Below, piece after piece: positions 20,935 through 33,776 of a DNA stretch of 64,000 nucleotides. The stretch is from assembly GCA_036426205.1 (NCBI GenBank), contig CM071579.1, forward strand, positions 22,286,603 to 22,350,602. The letters are read 5' to 3'. A program made the translations under genes and the position numbers. The notes under the pieces were generated by a model that saw only the letters and a list, made by a program, of their open reading frames with translations, was not told where the DNA came from and searched no databases. Numbering within the stretch: the stretch's first letter is position 1; each line of letters starts with the position of its first letter. The DNA comes from Ascaphus truei. Its lineage: Eukaryota > Chordata > Amphibia > Anura > Ascaphidae.

Positions 20935-22106
20935 CTATTGCCTTTCACTTGCACCAAAAAATCCTTCATGCCTAAAGTGTCATAAATCCAACAGGTTTGA
21001 AGTAAGAAACTGTTCTAGCTTATAACTGCAGCTCTGCTCCAAAAAAGGGGTCTGTCATGCTAGCTTCTGCTTTAGTTTAAAGGGGAGACTACATGGGCCA
21101 AGTAATCATCATCTGCAACCAGTCGCTATGTTTAAATAACATTTTTTTTAAAGACTTTTTAGAGTGAAAGAAAAGATGCATTTCTTAGTTACCCCAACAA
21201 GAGAAGTTCCTTGCAGTAATTCAGATGTGATTGAAGATGACAATGGCAAATAGTAAAAGTCTTCAAAGAGGACACAGAGTAATATTGGAAAGAAAATAGC
21301 AATACCCTGAAATCCCCAGATGACAGTGAGCTATTGGACTCTGCAGCATAATCCTTTTACTCTAAAGCAACATTGAATGTATTGGGTCCTCTCAGGAAAA
21401 TAAACCTTCTGCAATATAAAACAAATGTCAGTTGTGAAGCTGCCTTTCTGTAGAGAGACTCCAGGCAAAATATTTGGTCATCCCAATAATCACATACCCC
21501 CACCCTACTGCCACCTCTTAATTACCTCCCTCCAAACATAAACCAAGGGGGCTTTCCTGTAGGGAGGTACTCACTGATTGGTTATGTCATTTAGAAGAAT
21601 GGCTCCGAATCATACATGGCAGTACTCTCTGTTTTTAGTCCATATAAGCAGTACTATTTCATAAGACACCTTACAGATGATTCAAGTGAACAGACCAGAA
21701 TGTCTTGTGGAATTGCACCATTTAGTCATTCTGTTTGAGATATTCAGCATCATTGTACAAAGATCCATGTTCAAAATCAAGGATTAAAAATATACACCCT
21801 GTCTAATGTATGTAAAAATCTCCAGTGACAGCGTTCCCTCCAGTGCAGAGAAAGCAGTGTAAAGCAGTATACATGTAATCCCCGGAAAATGTTTCCTCGA
21901 CAGAATGCCCGCAATTTGCATTGGCTCATGTGCACACTCAGTCACTCACGTATACAGTGAGCATGAATTAGCATTCTCCTAAAGAAAATCCACGCTTAAA
22001 GGTTTTTAATATGAGGAGCAGTCCTTGAAAAACTCCCACTAACGGCTCCATTGAAAAACCTTGACCACCCACACTGAAGAAAATGCTGTGTTCAGAGAGA
22101 GACAAA
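20935..22106. other. No gene recognised
   Basis: About 1.2 kb of unremarkable sequence without element ends or coding signal. Confidence 0.35.
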
Positions 22107-22236
22107 GGCCCTTATTCTGTAAGGTGTGATAAGCACAAGTGACGTTGGATCGCATGAAAAACCTCATTGACGTTAATGGGACTTTTCATACAATTGCACG
22201 TCATCTGCATTTATCACACCTTACAGAATACGGGTT
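22107..22236. mobile_element. Palindromic MITE with Harbinger-like ends
   Basis: The left end (GGCCCTTATTCTGTAAGGTG) and right end (CACCTTACAGAATACGGG) are inverted copies. The sequence between them is largely self-complementary. The ends resemble the big Harbinger's (GGGCC then GTAAG and GTGATAAG). AAA on both sides could be a 3-bp duplication. Confidence 0.7.
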
Positions 22237-23200
22237 AAAGATCGCTCTGAATTGTTGCTAAGCTGCAGCATTCCATGTACCGTAAGAGTGTGTATGGACA
22301 GGTGTGATGGAAATAGATAGTCCGGATAGAATTACATGAACACATATTGTTAATATCAGGGGGTTTGGATGACTATCATTTATTTTCTTTTTTTTGATGA
22401 ATGCTTCGGGAAATCCTTTCACTGCCGTACATATCTGTAGTGTATTGCAACACTGAAAGCCATGTGTGTGTCTCTTTAAAAGTACGGTCCTACGTAGTCG
22501 GCCAATTGAGTTTCTTAAGGGCCTCTGAATGGGGAAGTGTTGGTCAATCAAGTGTTTTCTTTCCCGTTATCCCACCCTGTCCGTATCAGAGAACCAATAA
22601 AAATAAGGTGAGGGGCTCTGGCTGTACAAGCGCTCGCTCATCACACGGTGACATCACACAAAAGGGAGCAGCCAGAAGAAATCAAACCCCTCCCAAGTCT
22701 ACCTTTAATACAAATGCATAAAAAAATACATATAGATGTCAGATTTGGGAAACAAAAGGCATCAATACCCTAGATGAGAGCTCTTAAACATGTCACTGGC
22801 ATTAGGTCATTAGGTCACTTTAGATCTAGGAGGGACAGCCCCTAAATATAAAAGCACTTCCAGCCATCTAAACATAAATATATATATATACACACACATT
22901 ATACAAAATATTAATTTTGCTGTATGGACAGGACCCACTGTGGTTATTTCCCCTCATACAGAAGTAAAGGGAAGGGTTCACAGTTTAGTGGTTGGACCTG
23001 CATTCATTTGGTTATACCTTGACATTAGTATGCAGGCTTATGACGCTTTGGCCAAAGGGTTTAACTAAATAACCAAGTAATTATTATTATTGAAGTATTT
23101 AAACTTTATACTTATTGCCATATGTTTTGTCAATTGGATGTAGCATTGGGCACCCCTGTCTTTTGTTGTATACATTTGCCACGGTCAGTAGCACTCCTTT
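22237..23200. other. No gene recognised
   Basis: About 1 kb with no supported feature. Short ORFs have no recognisable domain. Confidence 0.35.
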
Positions 23201-23201
23201 T

Positions 23202-23250
<49 letters not shown>

Positions 23251-23305
23251 GCACGCACGCACACACACACATACACACGCACGCACGCACACACACACAC
23301 ATATA
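23202..23305. repeat. (CA)n microsatellite with GCAC variants
   Basis: CA dinucleotides interspersed with GCAC units. The Cys/Val and Thr/His ORFs here are artefacts. Confidence 0.95.
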
Positions 23306-23309
23306 TAAC

Positions 23310-25490
23310 ACAAGCACCCAAAACATTGCACCTGACAAGATATCTTATATTGTGGCTTCTATAAATTCTCTGGAGGCAAGGGCACTTGGGTGATCGATAA
23401 GTGTCAGTACAAGTGCACAGTTGAGCAAACTCATTATTGGTAGGGGTTGTGGGGTAATATATTCATTTAAACCACTGCAGTGCTTTAAATTAACTAGATG
23501 CTCTTCCTGCTCATCCTCCCGTTATTTATGTTTATTGCTCAAATTCACTATTGGGAGCTCCTAGGTGCAGGCCTGGGCAGCCCACTGAGCTACGCATTGC
23601 TACCAGCCGCAGTGCACCTCCTAATTAGATGATTGACATATTGCTTATGTAGGAATGAAAGGAGTACACCACAGTCATTCTATAAAGTCCATTTAACATG
23701 TATAATAATATCTATAGACATATGTGCAATTAAAATAATACCTAAAGGATTCATCAGACAATGCCTTTTTAATTAAAAAGACACTGGACCTGTCTCTCTT
23801 GAGCTCCCCTGAGGCAAAATGAATTTTCTCAGAAGCAAATTATTCCTCAGACAAGGATAAGTTCCTTAGGAAATAAGCCAGTAGGCGTCAAAGATGCCTG
23901 CGTATATTACAGCGTGTGAGCACAGGAAGCACCCATGGGTCATAATCAAAAACTGCTGGGACTTGGAGTTAATCATCCCCACCTTGAATTGGTGAGCAGC
24001 TGGATTTAGGAAAGTCCTGTCATCCATGAGAATGAGAATAGTGTATGGATCCTGCTGCCAGTCTAAAAGAACACGTTTGTGTTACAATACTGCAGGCCCC
24101 TACAGTGATTTTTCTTAGCCTCTTTTGCATGAAGCACATCTAAGTGAAATACCAGGCACCTTCATAGCAGTCTGTCTTTATTCACCCCTACGGGGGGTTG
24201 TTTTTGTGGATTCCTCTGTTATGAACTCGCAGATAATTGTGGATGGAATTACTGGGTAATCTATAATAGACCTGTGAATTTCACATGACCCGTATCTCAC
24301 CAATACAGTACGTTAGAATATTTCATTTTAAGTATATTTCTCTGCTGAAAGGAAGGGTTAAAATGATTTTTGCACACATCTTTATGGACACAAACTGCCT
24401 CATGTCATCAGCTCCAGAAAGGGCAAATCCTACAGGAACTTTGCACAGCTCTTATCAAAAGCAGTGACTCTGTTACCTCCAATTAAAATGCTTCAGAGTG
24501 CTGGTGAACAGACCAGTTCCATTCCAGTGAGAGATGAGAGTAATACGTTCTCCAACACCGCAAAGTGGTTTCACGGCAGATCGAATAATGACCTGTATAT
24601 ACAAAGTGTAAACAGTAAAGTGACCAGCCATATATGGGAGTCTTTCCTCCCCTGTAACAAGGTGAGCTACAGTATTATACCTGCTTTAACATAATGCAGT
24701 CCAGGCATGCTTCGAGAGTGAAACATTTCATTTTCAGTAACATTGTACAGTAGTTATCCCTCAGATTTCTGTCTCCTTAAAGACGGCCTGTGCTTAGTTT
24801 ATATTCCAATCTTCATCAGGCCAGATATTTAATGTGTGACAGAATGATAGATAAACACATATGGGAGGTGAAGGAAACACAGCGGAGACAGAGAGAGGTT
24901 ATTTGGAAGGAACTTTTCGCACTAAAAGAATGCTGCAGACATGTTCAGACTCAAGTTTCCACGTTGGAACATGAAAATACTAGGATACTTTAGTAAAACC
25001 AATAGAGGGAGAAGGTGAGCCGTACACCAAACATGTGGATATATGATCAGAATTAAATATGCCACATTGAAGCATGGTATTCTTCTATCCCACGTGCCCA
25101 GGATGTAGAGGCAAATCAATAATTTGAAGCTTTGTGCCCAATTAGATGAACAGCAACAAAAGTTTATTGTTGAGTCATTGGAACTAATGCTGAATCACAA
25201 TCATTGTAATTAAAATTCATTAAACATCTACAAACCTCTTCCTGGGGCTGTAGGAGGGAAGTTTATAGTCTCACATTTTAAATTAAATAGAAATAGTCAT
25301 GTTAACCCCATATCCCCTACACACTGATGATGGATGGTCCTATTTCTCACTGTCTCTTTCATCCATTTATTGCCCAGTCTGTTTATTCACCCTTTTCCGT
25401 GCCATTCCTTTCCTACCTCATCTGCCTAAGATTGTTATCTGGATTTTTTACATCTGTGTTAAGCTTCCGGAATATCCTGTAAATCAGTAT
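23310..25490. other. No gene recognised
   Basis: About 2.2 kb, comparatively complex sequence. One frame at 24790-24993 looks somewhat coiled-coil-like (charged, Glu/Arg/Lys-rich) but is short, unsupported by splice context and matches no family I recognise. Confidence 0.35.
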
Positions 25491-25496
25491 CACTGA

Positions 25497-26010
25497 CCTG
25501 AAGAAGAGAGGCAAACTCCCGAAAGCTTGTCTTATAATATCTATTGTTAGTCCAAATAAAAAAGGTTACTCATACTGAAGAACTCATTAACTCTCCACTT
25601 TCACATTTGAACAAATTTGTGGACTGTATTTGTGTTTTATGACACTTTTTAAGTGTTAGTCCTTATAACTTGTCCTTCCCACACAGGTTCGATCCGATAT
25701 CAGTTGAATCTTTGAATGTTCAGCTGTATATTGATGTGGCCAGGAAAGTGTGATGTACATTGTATAGGAAGTCTACAGCCGAAAATTATATCCTACTGGC
25801 AAAAAGGTTTAATCTTAGACAATTGAAAATATCCCTACTGGAGAACTCGCCCCAATAAAAGGGAATTTTTAGTCTAAGGCGCTTAGGACAAGGCTAAAAA
25901 AAAGAGATTATAGTGAGACGTTCCTATTTAATGCCCAAAAGAGAGCTTGTAACCCCAAAAAGAGTGCATTTATTGATCCTGAAATTGAAAACAAAGCTTG
26001 CAGGGATTAG
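25497..26010 (+). pseudogene. Penelope-like element remnant (RT C-terminal region)
   Basis: Around 25760-25810 one frame reads TLYRKSTAENYILLA, the conserved strand after the RT core in Penelope-like elements. From about 25880 another frame gives LRTRLKKRDYSETFLFNAQK, matching the following helical region. Stops and frameshifts break the frame. About 200 bp upstream, CTGAAGA and CCCGAAAGC with a GTC nearby look like a decayed hammerhead. The core RT catalytic motifs are missing. The copy is internally deleted and dead. Confidence 0.6.
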
Positions 26011-26491
26011 GGATTGACCTTTATTACCATGTAACATTTTGCATCTTACAAATACTCCATAGAAAATGTTTTATCCTTAAATGTGATCCAGTGTTATTAT
26101 TCCCCAAAAAACTTAATGTATTTTGTAGAGAAATAGAACATTAACAGATGTGTGTGACATTTTCTTTCGGGACTTTGGATGCAGTTTCTTGAGGTTTCTC
26201 TTTTCCTCAGAGAAATCATAATAATGTTTTAGGCGTGACCGTTTTACACAATGCAGATATGTTACATCTTTTTTTTTAAAGCCCAGCAAAGACAAAACAG
26301 TTTAAGATAAATAACTTGTGACCATTTTACATGCGTTCTGCGATGGTTTGAGACCCTATGAAATTCCACAGCCCTCGCAGAACACAGAAAGTGGGGTGAG
26401 AGGCAACATCCGGTGGCCGAAGAAAGAGGACTTCAAGAAGAAAGAATATAAATATTTAACGAAGAAGCAACTGAGGACAAGGGTGGCAAGT
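26011..26491. other. No gene recognised
   Basis: AT-rich sequence without supported features. Confidence 0.35.
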
Positions 26492-26814
26492 AGAGACGGG
26501 CGAAACTGTCAAAATCCTTTTTGCGGAATTTCCATTTAAAATCCGTTCCGCGGTGTAAAATCCGTTCCGTGGTGTAAAATCCATTGACGGATTGCTCCAA
26601 TTCATGCAGATGAATCCAAAACCGCCATTGGATACAATTCGATGGTGGATTTTAGCAATCCGATCCGCGGATTCATGGATTCAGCAATCCGTGCACGAAT
26701 GGCAGAAACCACGGATTGCTAAAACCCATCAGCAGATTGCGGATCCGCGGATTGGATTGTTGCTGATAGAAGACGAACCGCCCCTTTTTGAGATTGATTC
26801 TCCCATCTCTAATA
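26492..26814. mobile_element. MITE of the TAGAGAYGGGC family, copy 2
   Basis: Starts TAGAGACGGGCGAA and ends CCCATCTCTA. The interior holds repeated ATCCGCGGATT and CCCCTTTTTGAGATTGAT motifs, as in the copies at 6238 and 48032. The longest and best-preserved copy here. Confidence 0.75.
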
Positions 26815-27538
26815 CCAAGCAAGTTGAGGATTCCCCAACAGCACGTCATGGATGTCCTTGGATTAACAATAGACAATTGGGCGTGGATTTATTATTTATT
26901 TATTTCGTTTTTAGACAAAAAAGCCTTGGTGGATGGAATTGTGGATTATTTTTGATGGTTTAAATCTTTTGGATTTGTTCTGGGGGGCTCTGACCCTGAA
27001 GAGAATGGTGGACTTCAACATGGAGGTGGTAAGTGATGATCATTGAGTGCCAATGTGGCTACCTATAGATGTAGCCAACATGATTGCACCCTGTGGTATG
27101 CTCCAGTGGGTGAAATAGCATGATAACTCTGCCCATTTCTCAAGCCTGACTAATTAGGTGCCCCAAGTAAGCCCCCCAGAAAATGGGGGTGTTAACCCCT
27201 TGTAAACTATAGTGGTTGTACCACTAAGATATCCAATGGGTAAAGTAGTAGGTAGTTAATCAATTGCCTAGTTTAGCCATCATGAAGACATGAATGATGC
27301 ATGTCCAAAATCCCTACTGAGATGGGTAACACATTATATATGTTTGGATTGTGACAGGTATATATTGCTTTATTATATATACCTAGAATCTTCAGGTTTG
27401 TTTAAAAAAAAAGAAATCAGAACCGAAGTGGACGCCCGTCAGAATTTGTATTGGTATTTTAGGTTTGCTTTGTGGGGTGTGGCTGGGGGAAAGGGGTTCG
27501 CTACACTTCCGTTGATATTTTTCTTTGAAATTTTAATA
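26815..27538. other. No gene recognised
   Basis: About 700 bp without supported features. Confidence 0.35.
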
Positions 27539-27542
27539 TAAA

Positions 27543-28675
27543 TGTGGCAGGGTACCCTCCCTTTCCTCTTCCCTGACAGTGGTCCCGTCGCGTAGGAGGG
27601 TTTGGTGAGCTGTGTCGGCCATGTTGTGGTTGGCGCAGCCACATACATATGGACTGTGTGTAAGGCAGAGGCCATCTTGAGGTTGGCGCTGCAGGAAAGG
27701 GAGGTCCTGTCGTTAAGGATTTTGACCGCAGACTGGAGACGGTGTGGTCAGTCCTGATGGAGCTGGCGAAGGGAGAGGTAGTGTCTGGTGAGCTAGTTAA
27801 GCCCCCCTGGACTAGGCCAGACCCGTTTCCCGTAGGCCCCAGGTAGTTTCCCCTACACTGTAGTGCAGCAGTGCGCAAACGGAAGGTGCGCCCCCAGGGG
27901 GGCCACGAGACTGCGAGGGGTGTGGGGTTTACAGAGGCCCCGCGCTCTTCCCGAAGGCACTTAAATTAAGTGCTGGGGAAGCAGCGAAGGCCTCTGTAAA
28001 TCTTACTTACCATTGCTCCGGTGGTGGGGGGAGACGCGGAGCGAGGGGAACTGCCGGCAGGGGGGCGCAGGGAAAAAAAATTGCACCCCCCTGCTGTAGT
28101 GGATGTATTGTAGGGCCGGCAATAGTAAGGGGCATAGTATACGGACGACTCAGCGTAGCAGACGGAACCGCAGCGGAGGATTCCCCAGGCCTGGCGGAAT
28201 CACTTGCGCTCTGCAACCAGACATAAGACAAGAAGGGGATTGTGTTGGAGGCCCTGCATCGTGGGACCACGCTTGCCGCCTGTCTACAAATCCCCTGGTA
28301 TACTCGTGTAGCCAGGAATGTACCACCACTGCACCAACACCACACTGGGAGGGTAGCGCTGCCCTCACATATATCTGGGTGGGACTGTTTGGATGTTTTA
28401 GGTGCCCAGGGCACCCTCAGTATTTTGGAGGGTGGTTATTGTGATTGTGTATACTGTATTGCAGTGACTGTGGGACCATAGTAAATAGGTTATGATTGTG
28501 GTTATTGGAGGTATACCAAACAGGAGCTATCCCGCAATGCAGGGACCCTCTCGGGTGGAGGCGCTGCACCAGCAACCCCAGGCTCCCCAAACGCAGAGGC
28601 TTAGGCCTCTTTTGAACCTCACAGGTAGCACCATAACACCCATATCTCCCTGCGGAGGAGGGAACAGGTGTTACA
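27543..28675 (+). mobile_element. Solo LTR with TAAA target duplication
   Basis: Starts TGTGGCAGGG, ends GGTGTTACA. TAAA lies on both sides (27539-27542, 28676-28679). Internal similarity to the LTR at 528-1285 includes GCAGGGA...GGAGGCGCTG near 28540-28565. The reversed copies at 33777 and 45202 share GGCCTAGTCCAGG-type and GGTGCCYTGGGCACC-type segments. A 228-bp hAT MITE is nested at 27866-28093. No coding capacity. Confidence 0.75.
27866..28093. mobile_element. hAT MITE with 8-bp duplication
   Basis: Ends CAGCAGTGCGCAA and TTGCACCCCCCTG are imperfect inverted repeats. The 8-bp direct repeat CTGTAGTG flanks it exactly (27858-27865, 28094-28101), diagnostic of hAT. GC-rich, non-coding, nested in an LTR. 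Confidence 0.85.
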
Positions 28676-28679
28676 TAAA

Positions 28680-29290
28680 GTTTGCCAAAATTATTTTAAA
28701 ATTAATTCAGAGAAGTGAAGATAATGTTTTGCCAAAGCAGCGTACTGTATGTAGAATATAAGCCTAAGAGAAAGATTGAAAGAAATTGAGCTTGAGTGGG
28801 AAGTGCAGAGGGGAAGTACAGTAGATATAAAAAAGCTTTAATTTCAAACCATCAAATATTTATGTCACGGTATGATGGTCCTTGGGAGAGTGATGTGATT
28901 TTCTACAAGTGAGACACAGTTCTGCTAAATGTGTCCATCCATCAACTTTTGATGAAGTCACACTTTGCATTTCTATCAGAAATCACCCCTTTCTGGCTGA
29001 AACATTAACTACTGGAAAAGAAATAGAAAGGCTGTTTCATCTAAGTAGTTTTAGAGAAGAAAAATTACCATATTTCTATTAAGTCTGAAAGTCAGGTCCT
29101 GGGAATCTAGGACTTGCAAGACTAAGAATACCTGCTGGTAAAATCAATTCTTTCTCCAGCTCATCAGTATTATACAGGAATGTGCTGAGGGGAACTACTG
29201 CCACACAGCACATTATTCGCATACAATTTAAAGGTGCATTTGTTCTTAAGGGAGATCCAGATCTGCTCTTGTAATAACCATCTCATATGG
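28680..29290. other. No gene recognised
   Basis: About 600 bp of AT-rich sequence without supported features. Confidence 0.35.
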
Positions 29291-29293
29291 ATG

Positions 29294-30230
<937 letters not shown>

Positions 30231-30232
30231 TA

Positions 30233-33200
30233 GTGTGTCATCTGAATGCGCAGTCTATAATGAGTAGTGTGCATCTGTAATGCGCAGTATAATGAGTGTG
30301 GCATCTGTTACATGCGCGTTATAATGAGTAGTGTGCATCTGTAATGCGGCAGTATAATGAGTAGGGTGAATCTGTAATGCGCAGTATAAGAGTAGTGTGC
30401 ATCTGTACATGCGCACGTATAATGAGTAGTGTGCATCTGTAATGCGCAGTATAATGAGTAGTGGTGATCTGTAATGCGCAGTATATATGAGTGGTGTGCA
30501 TATGTAATGCGCATATAATGAGTAGTGTGCATCTGTAATGCGCCAGTCAAGAGTAGTGTGCATCTGTAATGCGCAGTATAATGAGTGGTGTGCATCTGTA
30601 ATGCGCAGTATAATGAGTAGTGTGCATCTGTAATGCGCAGTATAATGAGTAGTGTGCATCTGTAATGCGCAGTATAATGAGTAGTGTGCATCTGTAATGC
30701 GCAGTATAATGAGTAGTGCATTGTAATGCTCTAGTATTGAATGAGTAGAGTGTGCAATGTAATGCCAGTATAATGAGTAGTGTGCATGTATCTTATGCGC
30801 AGTATAATGAGGTAGTGTGCATCTGTAATGCGCAGTATAATGAGTAGTGTGCATCTGTAGGACCCAGCCTATAATGAGTAGTGTGCATCTGTAATGCGAC
30901 AGTATAATGAGTAGTGGTGCATCTGTAAGCGCAGTATAATGAGTAGTGTGCATCTGTAATACGACAGTTTAATAATGTAGTGTGCCTCTGCCTAAGCACC
31001 ACGTATAATGATAAGTAGTGTGGCATCTGTAATACGCAGTATAATGAGTAGTGTGCATCTGTAATGCGCAGTATAATGAGTAGTGTGCATCTGTAATGCG
31101 CAGTATAATGAGTAGTGTGCATCTGTAATGCGCAGTATAATGAGTAGTGTGCATCTGTAATGCGCAGTATAATGAGTAGTGTGCATCTGTAATGCGCAGT
31201 ATAATGATAGTGTGCATCGTAATGCACAGTATTATGAGTAGTGTGCATCTGTAATGCGCAGTAAGTATAAGAGTAGTGTGCATCCGTAATGCACAGTATA
31301 ATGAGTAGTGTGCATCCGTAATGCACAGTACTAATGAGTAGTGTGTCATACATGATGCGCAGTATAATGGAGTGTGTGCATCCGTAATGCGCAGTTAATG
31401 AGTAGTGTGCATCCTATATCGCCAGCAGTAATGAGTAGTGTGCATCGTTATACGCGTATAATGAGTAGTGTGCTCTGTAAATGGCCAGTATAAATGAGTA
31501 GTGTGCATTTGTACGTGACACGTATAATGAGTGAGTGTGCATCTGTAATGCACAGTATAATGAGTAGTGTGCATCTGTAATGCACAGTATAATGATAGTG
31601 TGCATCTGAATGCACAGTATCAGGTAGTATTAATGCACCGTTATGAGTAGTGTGCATCTGTAATGCGCAGTATAATGAGTAGTGTGCATCCGTAATGCAC
31701 AGTATTATGAGTAGTGTGCATCTGTAATGCGCAGTATAATGAGTAGTGTGCATCCGTAATGCACAGTATAATGAGTAGTGTGCATCCGTAATGCGCAGTA
31801 TAATGAGTATGTGCTCTGTATGCGCAGAAATGATGGTGTGCATCTAATGCGCAGTATAATGAGTTAGTGTGCATCTGTAATGCGCAGTATAGATGAGTGG
31901 TGTGCATCTGTAATCGCAGTATAATGAGTAGTGTGCATCTTAATGCGCAGTAACTGAGTAGTGTGCATCTGTAATGCGCAGTATATGAGTGAGTGTGCAT
32001 CTGTAATGCGCAGTATATGTGTGCATGAGTATTGTGGGGCTATCTGTAATGCGCAGTATAAATGAGTAGTGTGCATCTGTAATGCGCAGTATTTATATGA
32101 GTATGTGCATCTGTAATTCGCGGTATAAGTAGTTGGGTGCCATCTGTAATGCCAGTATAATGAGTAGTGTGCACTGTAAGCGTATATAATGAGTAGTGTG
32201 CAATCTGTAATGCGCAGTAGTAATGAAGTAGTGTGCATCTGTTAATGCGCAGTATAATGAGTAGTGTGCATCTGTAATGCACAGTATAATGATATAGGTG
32301 CATCTTTAAGCGCAGTATAATGAGTAGTGTGCATCTGTTAATGCCAGTAATAATGATAGTGTGCTCTGTATACGCGTTAATAAGTAGTTGGCATCTGTAA
32401 TGCACAGTTATATGATAGTTGTGCATCTGTAATCGCAGTATAATGAGTATGTGCACTCTGTAATGCGCTATTAATGTAGATAGAGTGTGTGCATCTGTTA
32501 ATGCCAGTATAATGTGTAGTGTGCATTCTGTAATGCGCAGTTATATGATAAGTGTGCATTGTAATGCAGTATAATGAGTATGGGTGCATCTGTAATGCGC
32601 AGTATAATGATAGTGTGCTCCTTTAATGCACAGTACATGAGTAGTGTGCATCTGTAATGCGCAGTATAATGAGTAGTGTGCTCCTGTAATGCACAGTATA
32701 TATGAGTGTGCATCGAATGCACATATATGAGTAGTGTGCATCCGTAATGCCGCAGTATAATGAGTAGTGTGCATTCCGTATGCGCAGTCATATATGAGTA
32801 GTGTGCATACCGTAATGCCAGTATAATGAGTATTGTGCATCCGTATACGCATATAATGAGTAGTGTGCATCTCTGTAATGCCAGTATAATGAGTAGTGTG
32901 CATCTTGTAATGCCAGGATAATGTAGTGTGTGCATCTGTAACTAGACACTTATAATGAGTAGTGTGCATCTGTAATATGCACAGTATAATGAGTAGTGGT
33001 GCTATCTGTAATGCCATCAGTATAATGAGTAATTTAATGCACGTATAGTCGATAGTAAGGTGTGGCATTCTGTAATGCACAGTTTAATGAGTAGTGTGCA
33101 TCTGTAATGCACCATATAATTATAATGTGCTCTTGTAATGCACAGTAGAATGAGTAGTGTGCATCTTGTTATATGCACAGTATAATGAGTAGTGTGCATC

Positions 33201-33516
33201 TATAATGCGCAGTATAATGAGTAGTGTGCATCTGTAATGCACAGTATAATGAGTAGTGTGCACCTGTAATGCACAGTATGAGTAGTGTGCATCTATAATG
33301 CACAGTATGAGTAGTGTGCATCTGTAATGCACAGTATGAGTAGTGTGCATCTATAATGCACAGTATAATGAGTAGTGTGCATCTGTAATGCACAGTATAA
33401 TGAGTAGTGTGCATCTGTAATGCACAGTATAATGAGTAGTGTGCATCTGTAATGCACAGTATAATGAGTAGTGTGCATCTGTAATGCACAGTATAATGAG
33501 TAGTGTGCATCTGTAA
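30233..33516. repeat. 32-bp satellite array, about 100 copies
   Basis: The unit contains GTATAATGAGTAGTGTGCAT followed by CTGTAATGCGCA (32 bp). Copies at 31020-31200 and 33350-33510 are almost identical. Much of 31300-33060 carries frequent 1-3 base insertions and deletions. The GCGCA form predominates on the left and GCACA on the right, so the array shows two sequence subtypes. Minus-strand ORFs (Thr/His/Tyr/Leu repeats) are artefacts. Confidence 0.95.
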
Positions 33517-33710
33517 ACTACTACCCTTAGATTGTAAGCTCTTTGGGGCAGGGTCTCCTTTAGCCTTATTTTGTAATTTACCTGTTGCACTTATCCCCAT
33601 TTTTTGTAATGCACATTATTTACCTCCTATTGTAATGTTACGAAGAGCTTCGAACCTAGCCAGAGCTATATAAATAAGAGCTATATAAATAAAATAATAC
33701 ATGCTGTACG
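33517..33710 (+). mobile_element. L2/CORE-type 3' tail
   Basis: TTAGATTGTAAGCTCTTTGG and GGGCAGGGTCTCC followed by AGAGCTATATAAATAA (twice) match the 3' ends of L2-type LINEs and related SINEs. The 5' part is missing: the satellite begins exactly where the body should be. Confidence 0.65.
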
Positions 33711-33776
33711 TACAAGTATGTTACAGAGTTCTGTGTCTATGTCCGATGCACTCCTTCATTCTTTCTGTCTTATAAG

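Noticed and set aside
24790..24993. Charged 67-residue ORF resembling a coiled coil
   Set aside because: Short, no family recognised, and no flanking splice sites or second exon identified.
30233..33516. CRISPR-like array
   Set aside because: Units are directly adjacent without unique spacers, and the DNA is vertebrate.
30255..33600. Many - strand ORFs of up to about 230 residues rich in Thr, His, Tyr and Leu
   Set aside because: All are translations of the 32-bp satellite; none has a domain or splice context.
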